In this document: positions 4,356 to 7,033 of the stretch, piece by piece
Layout: the number at the start of each line of letters is the position of its first letter
Numbering within the stretch: position 1 is the stretch's first letter
Assembly (NCBI GenBank): GCA_013329175.1
Contig: DUKR01000095.1
Span: forward strand, 1 to 7,033
Length of the DNA: 7,033 nt
Direction of reading: 5' to 3'
DNA from: Candidatus Woesearchaeota archaeon
Lineage (GTDB): Archaea > Nanobdellota > Nanobdellia > Woesearchaeales > UBA11716
The notes under the pieces: generated by a model
What the model saw: the letters and a program-made list of their open reading frames with translations, nothing else
Told to the model about the DNA's origin: nothing
The model's database searches: none
Translations under genes and position numbers: made by a program

Positions 4356-6854
4356 ATGGGGATGGCGCAACAGGCATCAGGAAGGATGAAGCCGCTTCTC
4401 ATCCTGCTTCTCATCACCGTTATTATCCCTGCTGCCCAGGCAATCACCCTGGCACAGCTCCTCTCTTTCTACCACTTCTTCTACGATAGCGGCAATATCA
4501 CCATCGGGGGCATCACCCACTACGCTACCAACGCCTCCCATCCTTTCCTCAATGATACCCTGAACCTAAACCTCACCCTTGCGGTCACCGAGGATGCAAA
4601 CTATACCTTCCTTGCCGCAATCAAAGGCACCCCTCTTTACGCAACTGCTCGCGTATCACTCCCGCCAGGCACCCACACCCTCTCCTTGGCGTTCGGTCCC
4701 GAAACCCTTGCAAACGCAAGCTATAACCTTTCCCTCCAGATAGAAAAAAACAATGGTCTCGTCTACGACAACGCCACAGCCTACGCGTTTAATTTCAGCA
4801 CCCAAGGCTATGCAGGGCCGAAAGTCGCCCTGGCAAACGTCACCCATCACTTTGCAGATACCGACGCCAACCCCAAAGACGATACCCTCATCCTCGCTCT
4901 CACCCTTGATTCCTCGCTTGCGGCAACACAGGAGCTTGCTGCCTTTTTTGCAGAAGACAGTAGCGTCATCATCACCCGCATCAACGCATCTCTCACTCCA
5001 GGGCTCAACAACCTCACCCTCAGCCTTTCCACCGATGCCATAAGAACAAAGCACATGGAGAGCCTCACCCTCTACCAGCTCCAGCTTGGCAGCCTCACCC
5101 TTCCACAGAATTACACCATAGCTGATTACTCCCTCTCTGCATTGCAGTCAAACGTGTCTCTCATCAGCAAGCTTGCGCAGCAGAGCCCGCTCTCAGATAC
5201 AGGCATCCCCTCACTTGATGTAGATGTCACCATTGAGTCGGCAGAACCTGACACCTACGCTCTCACCGCAGACCTCTACGATGCCTATGGCGCCTATATC
5301 TACACTCTGGCAGCAGAAGATATCTTAGAAGCAGGCGCTCCCTCCCTCACCCTCGAAATTGATGGCAGGGCGCTCTACCAAGAGAAGGCAAACGGCCCTT
5401 ATCAGTTGCGCAATCTCAGGCTCATCCAGGGAGGTGAGGTGATAGATTTCCTCGCAAATCCCCTCAACACTTCCCCCTACACATGGAATCAGTTCCTCGC
5501 TCCCCCCTTGCCTGACCTTGCAGCAGTCATCATCCCGCAGAACAGCACCACAGCAATCATCACCACATCCAACACAGGAACTGCCCCTGCCTTCCTCACG
5601 ACAATCAATGTCTACCTCAATGACACTTCACTCCAAAGCAGCACAATCACCCTCCTCCTCCCTAACCAGTCACATAACCTCTCGGTACAGGCAGACAACC
5701 TCACCACCCTCTACGCTCTCATTGACCTCAGCAACAGCATTGACGAAAGCGATGAGGAGAACAACCTTGCAGCGCTCCCCCTGCCTGAGCATGACATCAC
5801 CGCCGCCATCAACACTACCATTAACGCCACCATCAACATCACTATTAACGCCATGCAAAGGCATTTCCACATCAACAGTTCAAACAGAGACACCATTCAG
5901 AGTATTGACATTCCCGGTACCATTCCAGCAAACGAGAGCATCATCCTCAACCTCAGCATGGTAAAAGACGGCACCAGTGTCACGTTAGGCATCAACAACC
6001 TCACCATTCGAAGACAAATAAACGACACCACCTCCCACACCCTCATCATCCCCGCAAACGCCATAATCACCGGCACCTCAGGCTGGGACGGAACTATACT
6101 TTTCCCTGCAGTCAGGGCATTGCCAGGGGCAGGCATTAATGGAACAGCTGAACTCATCATCGAGCTTGGAGACACGCAGGGGATGCTCAACCTCTCAGGC
6201 GCAGCCATCATCACCTTAGCGGGCATGGCAGGAAAAGCTGCTGGCTACGTCGCAAAAGGGCAATTCCACCCTATCCCTCCCTGCAACGCTACCCAGGCCG
6301 CAGAGCCAGGCACCCTCCCGCCAGCAGGCGACTGCTCCTACAACCAGACGTCTGGCCTCATTATAGCAACAAAGCACTTCACCGAGTTCATTGCCTACAC
6401 AGCAAGCCCTGCGCCAAAATACCCTGCTGGCAGCAGCCAAGATGATGGAGGAGGAGGAAGCGACAGAAACCTCACCATTCCTGACCTTGCCAAGCAAGCT
6501 GGCTGCTTTAACCGCTGGGAATGCCAACCGTGGAGCGCCTGTGAAGCGGGGATGCAGTATAGGAGTTGCGCCTATAAAGGAGACTGCGAAGAGCGAAGTC
6601 CAGCGCCAATCGTTGAGCAGCCATGCCTCATTCAGCAGGCACAGGAGAAAGGCGGCGAAGCAGCAGGTTTCCTCACCCAGCAGGGGGGTGATGGCTTTTC
6701 CACCCAACCAGCCGGAAAAGGCAATGCCATAACAGGCATGTTCATCAATGCCCTGAGCGAAGGCAAGAACCCCCTTATAGGGGTGCTCATCATCGCCATC
6801 ATCATGGCTGTCGGCATTCTCGGCTACCGCTACGCCTCTAAGCGAAATCATTAG
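4356..6854 (+). CDS. Large secreted, membrane-anchored surface glycoprotein with CARDB and TSP1-like modules
   Basis: 832 residues. The N-terminus has a signal peptide (MKPLLILLLITVIIPAAQA, cleavage likely after AQA); starts at 4356, 4362 and 4386 all keep it, and 4356 is chosen for promoter spacing. The C-terminus has one membrane helix (about 807-824) followed by a basic tail (YRYASKRNH), so most of the protein is outside the cell. Between them are two or three beta-rich Ig-like regions (about 30-380), a CARDB domain (about 385-478, PDLAAVII ... IDLSNSIDESDEENNL), a further beta-rich region (about 500-600), a Gly/Asp linker and a small Cys-rich TSP1-like module (717-757, CFNRWECQPWSACEAGMQYR). 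I count 33 N-X-S/T sequons, which points to heavy N-glycosylation and an S-layer-like or adhesion role. No peptidase or other enzyme motif is seen. It is more GC-rich than the genes at the left end. Module assignments are from pattern memory; function is inferred. Confidence 0.82.
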   Translation: MGMAQQASGRMKPLLILLLITVIIPAAQAITLAQLLSFYHFFYDSGNITIGGITHYATNASHPFLNDTLNLNLTLAVTEDANYTFLAAIKGTPLYATARVSLPPGTHTLSLAFGPETLANASYNLSLQIEKNNGLVYDNATAYAFNFSTQGYAGPKVALANVTHHFADTDANPKDDTLILALTLDSSLAATQELAAFFAEDSSVIITRINASLTPGLNNLTLSLSTDAIRTKHMESLTLYQLQLGSLTLPQNYTIADYSLSALQSNVSLISKLAQQSPLSDTGIPSLDVDVTIESAEPDTYALTADLYDAYGAYIYTLAAEDILEAGAPSLTLEIDGRALYQEKANGPYQLRNLRLIQGGEVIDFLANPLNTSPYTWNQFLAPPLPDLAAVIIPQNSTTAIITTSNTGTAPAFLTTINVYLNDTSLQSSTITLLLPNQSHNLSVQADNLTTLYALIDLSNSIDESDEENNLAALPLPEHDITAAINTTINATINITINAMQRHFHINSSNRDTIQSIDIPGTIPANESIILNLSMVKDGTSVTLGINNLTIRRQINDTTSHTLIIPANAIITGTSGWDGTILFPAVRALPGAGINGTAELIIELGDTQGMLNLSGAAIITLAGMAGKAAGYVAKGQFHPIPPCNATQAAEPGTLPPAGDCSYNQTSGLIIATKHFTEFIAYTASPAPKYPAGSSQDDGGGGSDRNLTIPDLAKQAGCFNRWECQPWSACEAGMQYRSCAYKGDCEERSPAPIVEQPCLIQQAQEKGGEAAGFLTQQGGDGFSTQPAGKGNAITGMFINALSEGKNPLIGVLIIAIIMAVGILGYRYASKRNH
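5808..5855 (+). repeat. Four 12 bp tandem units encoding I-N-x-T
   Basis: Units begin at 5808, 5820, 5832 and 5844 and alternate between ATCAAC- and ATTAAC-type starts. They translate as INTT, INAT, INIT and INAM (about residues 485-500), directly after the CARDB domain. The first three each make an N-glycosylation sequon, four residues apart. This is a hinge-like, densely glycosylatable linker made by short-unit duplication. Confidence 0.65.
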
Positions 6855-6945
6855 GTTGGCTATTGGCTTTTATTGTACTCCTTCACTCTCCTGAAAAGGA
6901 ATCGGGATGGCATTGAGCGGCAGGCTTTGAAGGATAAAAGTGGAT

Positions 6946-7033
6946 AGGCTCGTGGAAGTTTGGCATTCCCCTAAAGCTCATTAGGAAAAAGGCATTAGCC
7001 ATACCCCCATCGCTTCCACAGCCAATGCGTAAC
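6946..7033 (+). repeat. Dispersed repeat family 2, copy 2 (runs to window end)
   Basis: Matches 3837-3923 over its full length and may continue past the window. End pairing is kept and slightly longer: GGCT 6947-6950 with AGCC 7020-7023, a bulged C, GTGGAAG 6952-6958 with CTTCCAC 7013-7019. It lies about 90 bp after the surface-protein stop, so the two copies flank that gene in the same orientation. The rest of 6855-6945 shows nothing I can assign. Confidence 0.7.

Noticed and set aside
5518..5964. Ser/Thr/Pro-rich frame inside the surface-protein gene
   Set aside because: Shadow of the main frame caused by its Thr/Asn/Ile-rich codons.
6935..7033. Frame reading GSWKFGIPLKLIRKKALAI in the last repeat copy
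   Set aside because: A stop lies just upstream, there is no start codon, and the other copy has a stop in the same frame, so it is probably a repeat shadow; a decayed coding origin cannot be excluded.

Overview
The window looks like a piece of an archaeal chromosome. Gene starts are preceded by TATA-type boxes about 25-30 bp upstream and mostly by very short or no leaders. Two genes are of types I associate with archaea: a DUF4346 protein and a large CARDB surface protein with many N-glycosylation sequons. A DPANN-type lineage such as Woesearchaeota is my guess from the style of the surface protein; nothing in the window proves it.

Layout: (1) 1-528 (+) is the 3' part of an AT-rich multi-helix membrane protein whose start lies outside the window. 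(2) 609-2269 (-) is a two-gene DNA modification locus. A DpnI-family endonuclease (2269-1502) is followed by a beta-class adenine methyltransferase (1436-609) that resembles DpnA, the second methylase of the pneumococcal DpnII system. (3) 2383-2871 (+) is a VapBC-type toxin-antitoxin pair, with a palindromic operator candidate, an intact antitoxin and a PIN toxin cut to about half length. (4) 2872-3152 holds two adjacent inverted repeats. (5) 3153-3497 (+) is a DUF4346 protein with its own promoter. (6) 3498-4355 has no convincing gene and is built largely of diverged repeats. (7) 4356-6854 (+) encodes an 832-residue secreted, membrane-anchored surface protein. (8) 6855-7033 is non-coding and ends in a second copy of a repeat seen at 3837.

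The most interesting signal is the modification locus read together with the distribution of GATC. By eye I find only eight GATC sites in the window, where about 27 would be expected for a random tetramer. All eight lie between 926 and 1942, inside the modification locus, and none occurs in the 5.1 kb after it. Four of the eight sit within 39 bp (1439-1477) around the TATA box and predicted transcription start of the methyltransferase gene. If the methyltransferase modifies GATC, this could be a methylation-sensitive autoregulatory promoter. Pairing a DpnI-type nuclease, whose known relatives cut methylated GATC, with a GATC-type methylase would be self-destructive unless one partner has changed specificity or the two are not active together. 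The nuclease also has Gln where DpnI has its catalytic Glu.
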